Below, in pieces: positions 42,502 to 50,708 of a stretch of DNA of 64,000 bases. Made by a program: the position numbers and the translations under genes. Source of the DNA: Viridibacterium sp035456105 (GTDB lineage: Bacteria; Pseudomonadota; Gammaproteobacteria; Burkholderiales; Rhodocyclaceae). The notes beneath the pieces are model-generated. The model saw only the letters and a list, made by a program, of their open reading frames with translations, ran no database searches and was not told the origin of the DNA. The DNA lies in assembly GCA_035456105.1 (NCBI GenBank), contig DATIDV010000047.1:1-64000 (forward strand), in the 5' to 3' direction. Position 1 is the stretch's first letter. Every line of letters begins with the position of its first letter.

Positions 42502-43758
42502 TCAAGCGGGTTGCGCTTCGGGCAGGGCGATCTGGTTGTCGATGCTGAACTGGTAGTCGTGGAACACGTGCTCGGCGCTCAGCAACTGGTAGCTACCGTC
42601 GGCATTGCGCAGCGTGGTGTCCTTGAGGCGGAAGACGTAGTGGCCGCAGGTCCAGCAGTCGAAGTTGCGCATGTGCGTGCACAGGCAGGTCTTCTCGAAC
42701 ACCTTGAGCGTCTTCGGGTTCGGGTGCGCAGCCAAGGCTTTGTTGTAGGCCTCGATGTACTGGCAGTTGCCCTTGGAGTCGAGCAGGTAGCCGTAGGCTT
42801 CGCAATTGGGACGGATGCCGCTGCCGATGGACGGGCTGCTCTTGAGCATGCGCATCGGGTAGCCAGTGGGCGAGATCTCGTTGACCTCGACGTCTTCCTC
42901 GTTGGCCGCCAGGTAGTGCTGCCGCACGTCCTCGGGCAAGCCGCACTCGTGCGTGACGGTGAAGCGCGTCGCCACCTGCACGGCGCTCGCGCCCATCTCG
43001 AGATAGTTCGCCGCGTCGCTGCCGGTGAAGATGCCACCGGCCGGGATCAGCGGGATGTTCATGTTCTCGGCGCGCATCCAGTCGCGGATCTCGATCACGA
43101 TCTTGGACAGCTCGTAGTCGCGCCAGTCCAAGCCGAAACCGAGGTGGCCGCCGGCCAGCGGGCCTTCGATCACGATGTAGTCAGGCAGGCGGCCAGTACG
43201 GCCGTTCTTTTTGATGAACAGTTGCAACGCGCGCAGCGAGGACACAATGATGCCCAGCTTGGCATCGCGGAAGCGCGGGTGGTCTTCGATCAGCGCGAAG
43301 GAGCCCAGGTGCAGGCCGGCCGCCAGCGTAATGCCGTCGACGCCGGCATCCAGCGCGGCCCGCAAACGCACACGCAGCGTCTCCTTGGGGCCGTTCATGG
43401 TCAGCTTCTCCATGCAGTTGATGAAGATGAGCCCGGGGCCACGCTTGGCTTCCATGGTCTTGCCGACGTGGTTGGCGGTGGCTTCGGCCAGCGCACCCAG
43501 TTCGAACTGGACGACGGACTTGTCAGAGTTCAGTACGTTGAATTTGTACAGCTGCATCTTGTCCTTGACGAACCGCGTGTTGAAGCGGCGGTCGGACACC
43601 GTGGGCACCATGGCATCGGAAATGTGGCCGACGCCGCCGAGGCGCGCCGCCTCCAGCGACAGCTCAGCGGTGGAGATGTCGACGCCCATGCCTCCAATCA
43701 TGATGGGCACCAACTCGTGCTTACCCAGTTTCAGGCGAAAGTCATCAACTCGCTTCAT
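42502..43758 (-). CDS. Nitronate monooxygenase/2-nitropropane dioxygenase-like protein
   Basis: 418 residues from ATG 43758. FMN-binding TIM barrel: IMIGGMGVDISTAELSLEAARLGGVGHI at the N-terminus, IVIEGPLAGGHLGFG (about 215-229) and IPAGGIFTGSDAANYLEMGASAVQVATRF near the phosphate site. The C-terminal part carries CLCTHMRNFDCWTCGHYVF, a four-cysteine cluster not found in classical nitronate monooxygenases, which may bind a metal. Substrate unknown. An upstream in-frame extension to 43968 has no support. Confidence 0.82.
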   Translation of the reverse strand: MKRVDDFRLKLGKHELVPIMIGGMGVDISTAELSLEAARLGGVGHISDAMVPTVSDRRFNTRFVKDKMQLYKFNVLNSDKSVVQFELGALAEATANHVGKTMEAKRGPGLIFINCMEKLTMNGPKETLRVRLRAALDAGVDGITLAAGLHLGSFALIEDHPRFRDAKLGIIVSSLRALQLFIKKNGRTGRLPDYIVIEGPLAGGHLGFGLDWRDYELSKIVIEIRDWMRAENMNIPLIPAGGIFTGSDAANYLEMGASAVQVATRFTVTHECGLPEDVRQHYLAANEEDVEVNEISPTGYPMRMLKSSPSIGSGIRPNCEAYGYLLDSKGNCQYIEAYNKALAAHPNPKTLKVFEKTCLCTHMRNFDCWTCGHYVFRLKDTTLRNADGSYQLLSAEHVFHDYQFSIDNQIALPEAQPA

Positions 43759-44169
43759 CAGACACAATCCATTTTCTTGCTGTAGTAAATTTGTCCGGCA
43801 GAAATCAAGGCCAAGCCGCCAAAAGAGGCCGCCAAGGGTACCGTCGAGCCTGATGACAACCCGCCAGGAAGTGGGATTCCAGCTTTCATGTCGTGCAGTA
43901 TGGCGTACTCGCTGCGCCTCGACGGCGACTATGGCTATTTTGCGCCCGTGTTTCATTAAGTAAAACATTGGCTCTCACGCCAGTCGCCCTTATTTAAGTG
44001 ACTCGAACATGAAAACGCAAGCCACGGTGAAGTCTGCTTTCCCATATCGACCTGCCACTTGGCCCAGAGTAGCCGAATGACCGAAATGGCCGAACACCAG
44101 CAAGTCAGTTCTTCGCGAGTGAATGCCGCAACGACCAAAAAACCCGAGTGAATTTTGGGCGCAATCAGA

Positions 44170-44232
44170 ATGTTTCGTAAGGAGTTGAGCGATGGTCAGT
44201 GGAAGAAGATCGAGCCACCGCTTCCGGGTAAG
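44170..44232 (+). pseudogene. Relic of an IS5-type transposase N-terminus
   Basis: The frame reads MFRKELSDGQWKKIEPPLPGKVDT, which fits the start of IS5-family transposases (RKELSDEQWxKIxPLLPGK). The match ends within about 25 codons, so this is a short remnant next to a tRNA fragment. Confidence 0.55.
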
Positions 44233-44362
44233 GTCGACACTGGGATCGAAACGGGTAGCTGGATCCCGAGAAAGGTGGTTCCGCGACAATTGCCAGTAAC
44301 ATCAAATGAGGATGGTTGCGGGTTGGGCGTTTTGTAAGCATATGAGTTATAAGGTTTGGTAT

Positions 44363-44409
44363 GGATTGCAAATCCGGTTAGCCCAGTTCGACTCTGGGCC
44401 GCGCCTCCA
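44363..44409 (+). tRNA. 3' half of a tRNA-Cys(GCA) gene (fragment)
   Basis: GGATTGCAAATCC (anticodon arm, GCA at 44368-44370), then the T arm CCCAG-TTCGACT-CTGGG and the acceptor strand CCGCGCC-T-CCA. The D arm and the 5' acceptor strand are missing; upstream sequence cannot fold to replace them. The native-looking terminator follows at 44431. Integrative elements often leave such 3' fragments at their attachment sites. Confidence 0.75.
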
Positions 44410-44430
44410 AATAATTCAAGTAGGTACGCA

Positions 44431-44457
44431 AAAAAGCCCGCTAATGCGGGCTTTTTG
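44431..44457. terminator. Rho-independent terminator after the tRNA fragment
   Basis: AAAAAAGCCCGC-TAAT-GCGGGCTTTTT is symmetrical and can work on both strands. It is probably the original tRNA terminator. Confidence 0.85.
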
Positions 44458-44576
44458 CGTCCATTGCCACGTAGGGTGCTAACCGCCGCCGCCAGCGTGC
44501 AGCGCTGAGCCTTGCTGCCACTTCTGATTCGCGCGGCTATCGTGACCAGCCTGCGCCGCTCCCGTCAGGAGTGTTT

Positions 44577-44774
44577 TCAAATGGAAGGCGGGTCGGCATG
44601 CGGCACATCACCAGATCTCGCGCTGGGCGTCTGAAGAAGAGGCGCGTGGTTTCTGTTCCGCACAGGCTCGCAAAGAAATCCTGCCGATTCCTGCGGGGTT
44701 AGCTCGGGATATGCGCAGGCGTCGTTGGCGGCCTCAAGTGCTGTCAGCTTGTTTTCAGATTCGAACTTCTGCAT
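44577..44774 (-). CDS. Possible small protein of unknown function
   Basis: 65 residues from ATG 44774 (MQKFESENKLTALEAAND...). The first half looks like a normal soluble sequence, the second half is low complexity (SARSGDVPHADPPSI). Ribosome site weak. It lies in a zone of decayed mobile DNA, so it may be a remnant. Confidence 0.3.
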   Translation of the reverse strand: MQKFESENKLTALEAANDACAYPELTPQESAGFLCEPVRNRNHAPLLQTPSARSGDVPHADPPSI

Positions 44775-45057
44775 GCCAATTTCCCGTTGCTAGGCTGTGT
44801 GGAAGTTCGGGCGCCCGATGTGACACGGGGATGTCACCAGCTTGCTGCCGTGCATCTGCCTCCGGCGCGTAGCGGTCGTCCCGGCTTGACCGCCGTCTAC
44901 CAACGAGCGGACTATATTCGTGGCAAGCAGGCCGATACGCAGACGGTCGCGGTATTTTGGCTTTGCGAGTGTTCAGCGCCGATGTGATCTGCCGGGTTCT
45001 TGCCATCCATACATCGCAGTTTTGCGCCGCCACGGTACCGGTACTCAAGATCTCTTT

Positions 45058-45984
45058 ATGCGAACTACATTTCAATTCCTGGCCTTGCTCATTGCGCTAC
45101 TCGCCTCGTCCGTACGTGCTGCCGATGCGCACGAGATTGTGCTTGGGCCGCAAGACAAATACGAAGTTGCCGAGACAAGCCAGTGGAGCGTCGAAGTGGT
45201 CAGGGAGGTCGGCGGGCACTTCGCCGATGTGAAGATCAAGCCGAGGCGCGGCACGGCCTTTGTCCTGACGCTATATTTTCTGAGCGATCCGAAGGATATT
45301 GCCCGGCATGATTCGCGCGAGAAGATAGCAACTTCGGTGAAAGAGAACGCCGAAAGATTCCTCGGCATGACGGTCGAAAAGAGCGTTACGCTGCAAACCG
45401 TGGCGCCGCGTGGCAGCTATGGTTCGCTTGTCGTGCTGACCGCCGCAAACCTCAAAGGCGATCCGGAGGAGTTCAAATACCAGACACGCGGCATGGTGCG
45501 CCTCTCGCCTGACGCCGCACTCGGCTTCGGCCTGCTGAGCAAGGAAATCAACACGGCGGCTTACCGGCAGTGGCTTGCTTACATTTACAGCTTCATCAAG
45601 CTTGCGCCGAGTCTTGCCGCTGAGCCCGTAAAAGCGCCTGCGTCGGAGAAAAGCCAGGCTCCGACAGTCCAGACTGCACCTGCAGCGATCGCAAAACCAG
45701 AGCCGGTGTCCGCCCCGGTTCCCGTACCGGAGCGCGCGCCCGCAGCCGTACGCACGCCCCAGCCAGTACCGACGCCAGCCCCTATTGCAAAGCCAGAGCC
45801 GGTTGCTGTTCCAGCGCCTGCACCAGAGCGGCCACCTGCAGCAGTGCGACCTGCGCAAGCTGCGCCCGCGCCCGCACAGGCTCCTGCCAAGCCCGTTCCT
45901 CGCGGCCCGCAACGAGACATGCGCGAGTGCCTGAAACTGCCGACGGATGCCGAGATCATGCGTTGCGCGAACGGCGGCAAGTAG
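45058..45984 (+). CDS. Secreted protein with Pro/Ala-rich repeat tail
   Basis: 308 residues from ATG 45058. Signal peptide MRTTFQFLALLIALLASSVRAAD. A globular domain of about 170 residues (EIVLGPQDKYEVAETSQWSVEVVREVGG) has no family I know. Then comes a Pro/Ala linker with two copies of IAKPEPV-x-PAPxPERxPAAVR, and a C-terminal MRECLKLPTDAEIMRCANGGK with two cysteines that could form a disulfide. The repeat linker resembles periplasm-spanning linkers of TonB-type proteins. Location periplasmic or envelope-bound. Confidence 0.72.
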   Translation: MRTTFQFLALLIALLASSVRAADAHEIVLGPQDKYEVAETSQWSVEVVREVGGHFADVKIKPRRGTAFVLTLYFLSDPKDIARHDSREKIATSVKENAERFLGMTVEKSVTLQTVAPRGSYGSLVVLTAANLKGDPEEFKYQTRGMVRLSPDAALGFGLLSKEINTAAYRQWLAYIYSFIKLAPSLAAEPVKAPASEKSQAPTVQTAPAAIAKPEPVSAPVPVPERAPAAVRTPQPVPTPAPIAKPEPVAVPAPAPERPPAAVRPAQAAPAPAQAPAKPVPRGPQRDMRECLKLPTDAEIMRCANGGK

Positions 45985-46058
45985 CGCAACGACAGGCAGG
46001 TAGCAAGCCAGGGGAGGAGATCGGATAAGCGAAGCGTCACCAACGCGCGAAACCTAAC

Positions 46059-46140
46059 GCAGGGTGGGTTCGGAGCGCAGCGACACCCCGCCGCAGTGCG
46101 TGACGAAAATTGCTGGGTTGCTGCGCGAACCCACCCTGCG
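46059..46140. repeat. Dispersed inverted repeat (family A, copy 2)
   Basis: GCAGGGTGGGTTCG and CGAACCCACCCTGC outer arms with the same inner layout as 19162-19240 (GCGCAGCG near the left arm, TGGGTTGC near the right). It sits between two convergent genes (45058-45984 plus, 46167-46559 minus) and may serve as a transcription barrier. Confidence 0.8.
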
Positions 46141-46166
46141 TCACTCACCTTACGTCACTACATCAC

Positions 46167-46559
46167 TTAGTTGAAACGGCTACCAACGCTGAACCTTCCC
46201 GCACCCAGCAGCGCAACGGAAAGCGCGCTGAACAGGTAGAACGCCTGCAACTCCAGCGCCCAGCCGCCGGACTTGGACAGCTCGCCCAGTTGCGACATGT
46301 GCATCAGGAATATCGCGAAGATCATGTTGACCACAACGATCAGTGCGGCAGGCCGTGTCCAGAAACCCACGATCAACATGATCGGTGCCAGCACTTCGCC
46401 AACGTAGGCGAGATAGGAAATCTCCGCAGGCAAGCCATGTGCTGTGAGCGAAGGTCCGATGAAGCCCACGCCATGTTTCAGCTTGCTGATGCCGTGCAGG
46501 AGCAGTAGTACGCCTAGTGTCAGACGCAGGATCAGTTTGCCCATATCGGTTGAATTCAC
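46167..46559 (-). CDS. DoxX family membrane protein
   Basis: 130 residues from GTG 46559 (GAGGAACGA at good spacing); an ATG at 46544 gives 125. Four membrane helices: LILRLTLGVLLLLHGISKLKHG, EISYLAYVGEVLAPIMLIVGF, ALIVVVNMIFAIFLMHM, LQAFYLFSALSVALLGAG. The DoxX family is linked to quinone or thiosulfate chemistry in archaea and redox control in bacteria. A precise role here is unknown. Confidence 0.85.
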   Translation of the reverse strand: MNSTDMGKLILRLTLGVLLLLHGISKLKHGVGFIGPSLTAHGLPAEISYLAYVGEVLAPIMLIVGFWTRPAALIVVVNMIFAIFLMHMSQLGELSKSGGWALELQAFYLFSALSVALLGAGRFSVGSRFN

Positions 46560-47206
46560 TACTCGTTCCTCATCTTGTTGGTTGGATAGAAAGTACGTGA
46601 CGGGATGCATCACCCCCGCCTCTTTGTCGCTGCGACGGCGATTTGGTTCGCTTGGTGTTGAGAAACCCTGCGGGAGGGAAATAAGGCTGTGCGCAGCGCT
46701 CATCCAGCCTGCCTCGCCCTTGGTGTATCGGCTTCGATGTATCTCCACATCCAGCGGTCTCCTCTCCGCGCGTGAACGTGTCTTATAACAGCGCGCGGAA
46801 GGCGCGGCAACGCCGGGGTGATGCATCACGACTCGGTTGCTTTGCTTCGTTGGATGGGTCGAAGGCGTCAACCAATGTTGGGGAATGTTGCCCCTTTGCC
46901 CGACGTTGCATACCGCTGCACCCACCCTTATGGGCTGCCCATGCGGACGTCATTTTTCAGAACGCGTCTTGGCGTTCTTCGCCGAAAAATGTCGAGAACG
47001 CTTACGGTTGCGCTAGTGCGCTTCCCGAGTGGCAGCGGCGCAGCGTCGAATATTAATTTCTGCTTGCACGTATGCGTATGAAAAGAAAATCAAATTCCGA
47101 CGATCGGTGTGATTTTCCGCACGATGGCCTGCATCTTGCTCAACAACGCTGCTGTTTTCTTGCAGCGCAGGCATCTCATGAACGCATCAACCTTCGAGGT
47201 ATCACC
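46560..47206. other. Gene-poor region between doxX and the PEP-CTERM gene
   Basis: No reliable gene. It contains an inverted repeat AGAACGC-N6-GCGTTCT (46959-46978), GGGATGCATCACCCC-type symmetry near 46600-46615 with a second GATGCATCAC near 46820, and the promoters of the divergent flanking genes. Confidence 0.5.
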
Positions 47207-47932
47207 ATGAAACACATAATCACCGGCTTCTTGCTCACGTTAGCCACGGTCGTTAATTGCAATGCGGCTGTCATTTACTCGCCTTCTTCAATTGTTGATC
47301 ACGGCACCTACATCACCGATACGATCAGCCATCTCGACTGGTACAAGTTCGACAATGTCGTGACGACCGTAGGTCTTAGCATCGATGACACCAGAGCGCA
47401 ATTCACCCCACTAGGTTGGGAGGTCGCAGGACTCGACGAAGTACAGGTGTTGGAAAGTCGGTTCGGTTGGACGGGGGATACCCCCACTTTGAGCTTTAAC
47501 GCCAACTATGGACTTACAGACGCAATGAGCGCTTTCCTCGGACATACGCTTGTGGGGTCGTACATTGATAACAACGGCTTCAACAGCGTCTTTTGGATTC
47601 GTGCAATGACATGGGACGCCATCTGCTGGATTGATGGAGTGGAGGGTTGTATTCAAAACGTCACGCGAAGCGAGTATCAAAAGCTGGAAACCCCGACGGG
47701 TGACGTTGGCTTTTTTGGTGACTATGTCGCTGGCAGCGAAATCTATCAGGCCCAAGATCTTGCGGATTCAGGTGTGGGGACCTGGCTGGTGCGCGCCTCT
47801 GCTCCTGCTACCGGATGTGATACCGGTGCGACTAATCCCTGTGTCAACGAGGAAGTGCCTGAACCGGCATCCATTACTCTTGCGGCGCTCGGTTTGATCG
47901 GCCTCGTGGCTAGCCGCCGCAAGGCTTGCTGA
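47207..47932 (+). CDS. PEP-CTERM sorted exported protein
   Basis: 241 residues from ATG 47207 (GAGG upstream). Signal peptide ITGFLLTLATVVNCNAA. C-terminus VPEPASITLAALGLIGLVASRRKAC is the complete PEP-CTERM signal: the VPEP motif, one membrane helix and a basic tail. An exosortase (EpsH/XrtA type) would cut and sort it to the surface or exopolysaccharide. The mature domain (THLDWYKFDN-like start, four cysteines) has no family I know. Exosortase is not in the window. Confidence 0.88.
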   Translation: MKHIITGFLLTLATVVNCNAAVIYSPSSIVDHGTYITDTISHLDWYKFDNVVTTVGLSIDDTRAQFTPLGWEVAGLDEVQVLESRFGWTGDTPTLSFNANYGLTDAMSAFLGHTLVGSYIDNNGFNSVFWIRAMTWDAICWIDGVEGCIQNVTRSEYQKLETPTGDVGFFGDYVAGSEIYQAQDLADSGVGTWLVRASAPATGCDTGATNPCVNEEVPEPASITLAALGLIGLVASRRKAC

Positions 47933-48182
47933 ATGGGGCAGAGATCGCGCAGATGCTCGACGCGTTGTTGAGTAACGTCATGGTGGGCAGAGCATCGCTT
48001 GTCGGCACCTGTAGTGCGCAGGCATACTCCCGCACTATGCAAACAATGTTCTCGCTCCTCTTGCAATCACGACGCCGCACGTCCCGCACCTCGGGCCGTG
48101 CCGCCTCGTCATGGAGCAGACCGTCACGCTGAAACCCTTCAGCGACGACACCTGAAGCGCGTTCACCGCGCAGCTTCATCCA
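47933..48182. other. Intergenic leader before the aminotransferase
   Basis: No gene seen. The strand-specific open frames lack motifs. It ends in the hairpin at 48183-48212. Confidence 0.45.
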
Positions 48183-48212
48183 GAAAAGGCCACGGATTCC
48201 GCGGCCTTTTTT
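48183..48212. terminator. Hairpin with A/T flanks before the aminotransferase gene
   Basis: AAAAGGCCACGG and CCGCGGCCTTTTTT pair around ATT. It is a strong rho-independent shape in front of the gene at 48253. It either ends upstream transcription or works as an attenuator. Confidence 0.7.
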
Positions 48213-48252
48213 CATTTCCGCGCGCTCTTCATCACCAACGAAAGGATCCAGC

Positions 48253-49443
48253 ATGACTACCGCCGTCGCGCCCGCAAACCCTGACTCTCTGATGTGGATT
48301 ACCCATCGGCCCGACATCGTCTTCACCGACGGCGAGGGCTCGTGGTTGCGTGATCGCACAGGCAAGCGCTATCTCGACTTCGTGCAGGGTTGGGCCGTGA
48401 ACAGCCTCGGTCATTGCCCACCGCAGATGCGCGATGCACTTGCAGCGCAGGCCGCGAAGCTCATTTCCGTCAGCCCGGCCTTCTATAACGAGCCCGCCAT
48501 GCAGCTCGCACAGCGCCTCGCCCAACTTAGCGCGCTGGAGAAAGTCTTCTTCACCAGCACCGGCGCCGAGGCCAACGAAGGCGCGATCAAGCTCGCGCGC
48601 AAGTGGGGGCGCATCCATCGCGGCGGTGCGTTCGAGATCATCACCTTCGACAACAGCTTCCACGGCCGCACGCTGGCCACCATGTCCGCGTCCGGCAAAC
48701 TGGGCTGGGATACGCTGTACGCGCCGCAGGTGCCCGGCTTTCCGAAAGCGCAGCTCAACGACCTGCAGTCCGTCGAAGCGCTCATCACCGATAACACCGT
48801 CGCTGTCATGCTCGAGCCGGTGCAGGGCGAAGCCGGCGTCATACCGGCTTTGCACGAGTTCCTGCGTGCCCTGCGCGAACTCACCCGCGCGCGCGGCCTG
48901 CTGCTCATCGTCGACGAAGTGCAGAGTGGCATGGGCCGCTGCGGCGCGCTGTTCGCCCATCAGCTCTCAGGCATTCGGCCCGACATAATGATGCTGGGCA
49001 AAGGCCTCGGCGGTGGCGTCCCGCTTGGTGCGCTGCTGGCGCGCGAAGAAGTGTGCTGCTTCGAAGCAGGCGATCAGGGCGGCACCTACAACGGCAATCC
49101 GCTCATGACCGCCGTGGGCCTCGCCGTGCTCGACACCATTGCCGAGCCGGCCTTCCTCGCACACATCAATGCGCGCGCCGCCCAACTTGCCGACGGCTTG
49201 AATGCATTGGTTGAACGTCATGGGCTGGCGGGCGAGCGGGGAGAGGGCTTGTTGCGCGCGCTGGTGCTGCGGAGCGATGTCGGCACGGAGATCGTCAGCC
49301 GCGCGCGCGAGCTTGAGCTCGGCTTGCTGCTCAACGCACCGCGCGCCAACCTGCTGCGCTTCATGCCTGCGTTGAATGTCAGCGAGGCAGAGGTCGAGCA
49401 GATGCTGCGGATGCTGGACGGGTTGCTCGTGCGGGTGGCGTAG
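48253..49443 (+). CDS. argD: Acetylornithine aminotransferase family (ArgD-like)
   Basis: 396 residues. Class III PLP aminotransferase: FFTSTGAEANEGAIKLARKWG, LLIVDEVQSGMGRCG, and the PLP lysine in MMLGKGLGGGVPLGALLA (about 250). ArgD makes N-acetylornithine. Related members act on succinyldiaminopimelate or GABA, so the substrate is likely but not certain. It is preceded by a hairpin and AAAGGAT ribosome site. No other arg gene is nearby. Confidence 0.88.
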   Translation: MTTAVAPANPDSLMWITHRPDIVFTDGEGSWLRDRTGKRYLDFVQGWAVNSLGHCPPQMRDALAAQAAKLISVSPAFYNEPAMQLAQRLAQLSALEKVFFTSTGAEANEGAIKLARKWGRIHRGGAFEIITFDNSFHGRTLATMSASGKLGWDTLYAPQVPGFPKAQLNDLQSVEALITDNTVAVMLEPVQGEAGVIPALHEFLRALRELTRARGLLLIVDEVQSGMGRCGALFAHQLSGIRPDIMMLGKGLGGGVPLGALLAREEVCCFEAGDQGGTYNGNPLMTAVGLAVLDTIAEPAFLAHINARAAQLADGLNALVERHGLAGERGEGLLRALVLRSDVGTEIVSRARELELGLLLNAPRANLLRFMPALNVSEAEVEQMLRMLDGLLVRVA

Positions 49444-49595
49444 GCCGCCATTGTAGGGGGTGCAAATGCCGAAGGCGTTTGCGCACCTGATGGTATGCAG
49501 TACGGGAGGGCTTGAAGCATTGGCGAATGGAGCAGGGCATACTCTGGTATCGGCTGCAACCAAGCCCTTAAGTCACCAACCATCAAGGACACATC

Positions 49596-50498
49596 ATGAC
49601 TGGCATTCTCGATGAGGACTTTGTCTGGCCGCTATGGCAAGTCACCGGTGCTGAAGCGGATAACGCCGACATCATCTTCCAGGACCCGACCGCAGTTGTC
49701 ACTGACAGGCGCATTGCTGACCTGGTTCATCCGCGATTGATGGGATACATTCCGCAGCGCCCCAATGGTGGTGCCGTGATGATCATTGCTGGAGGCGGCT
49801 ATACCGAACTTGAGATCGGGAAAGAGGGGGTAGAGGTCGCTCACTGGCTGACATCGCTCGGCTTCCATGCCTTCGTGCTCCTGCATCGCTTTCCGTCTTC
49901 CCGATTTACCAGCGACAGTCGCGGTGGTGAGCAGGCGCCGGTGGACGATGCACTCGAAGCCATGCGCCAGATCCGCGCTCGAGCCGCCGAATTCGGCTTC
50001 TATCCTGACTTCGTAGGCGCACTCGGACTCTCTTCGGGCGGGCATCTGGCCGCCTGTCTCATTGCGCGATATCCGCAACATTGGCGAGCCCCCGAATCAC
50101 CGTACGCATCGACCAATTCGCGACCGGATTTTCTTGTCATCGGTTACGGCCCGATCTCCACCAATGCCACCGGTCGCACTGTGGTCGAGAACAAACCGCC
50201 GCTGCCGCCGCCGGAAAAACAGGCCTTGTATGAAGCGATGCAACCCGATGTTCACATGATCGACGCGCCGCCGCCGACTTTCATTGTCTACTGTGCCGAC
50301 GATCCGATCGTGCCGGTCGACAACGCGTATCGATTGGACGGCGCCGTGCGCGGCAGAGGCGTCACGTCGGAACTGCACGTTTTCTCGAATGCACCACACG
50401 GTTTCGCGCTGCGCGAAACCGGATTGCCGGTGGGAGTATGGCCTCTGCTATGCAGCGCATGGTTGGGTCAGCAGGGCTTTCTCTACAGACACGGATGA
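49596..50498 (+). CDS. Alpha/beta hydrolase (BD-FAE/acetyl esterase-like)
   Basis: 300 residues, no signal peptide. Nucleophile motif ALGLSSGGHLAA (about 151-162), oxyanion region MIIAGGGYTEL, catalytic Asp in YCADDPIVPV and His in NAPHGFAL. This is the carbohydrate-esterase-like arrangement. Being cytoplasmic, a small-molecule ester is more likely than polysaccharide. Single gene with its own promoter region. Confidence 0.85.
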   Translation: MTGILDEDFVWPLWQVTGAEADNADIIFQDPTAVVTDRRIADLVHPRLMGYIPQRPNGGAVMIIAGGGYTELEIGKEGVEVAHWLTSLGFHAFVLLHRFPSSRFTSDSRGGEQAPVDDALEAMRQIRARAAEFGFYPDFVGALGLSSGGHLAACLIARYPQHWRAPESPYASTNSRPDFLVIGYGPISTNATGRTVVENKPPLPPPEKQALYEAMQPDVHMIDAPPPTFIVYCADDPIVPVDNAYRLDGAVRGRGVTSELHVFSNAPHGFALRETGLPVGVWPLLCSAWLGQQGFLYRHG

Positions 50499-50708
50499 AC
50501 GATTCATGCCATTGAGGTAAAGCATTCCTCGGTGTGCTCTTGCTCGTCGCTGATCCACCCGGGCTGTTCATTGCGCGCGTTGCTTCGCAGGAGGAGAGTC
50601 CGGCAGGCAGCGTGCGGCATGGCGGTGGCGTTTCGCCTTGTAGCCTGAGCTCGCATTTCTGTCATCTTGCATCAGCATTATCGGGTGCCCCGTCTCCGGA
50701 GATGACTC

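Noticed and set aside
42223..43785. Very long open frame (over 500 codons) on the plus strand
   Set aside because: It is antisense to the nitronate monooxygenase-like gene, has no motif, and its composition (Val/Ala/Asp/Gln/His-rich) is the usual mirror image of GC-rich coding DNA.
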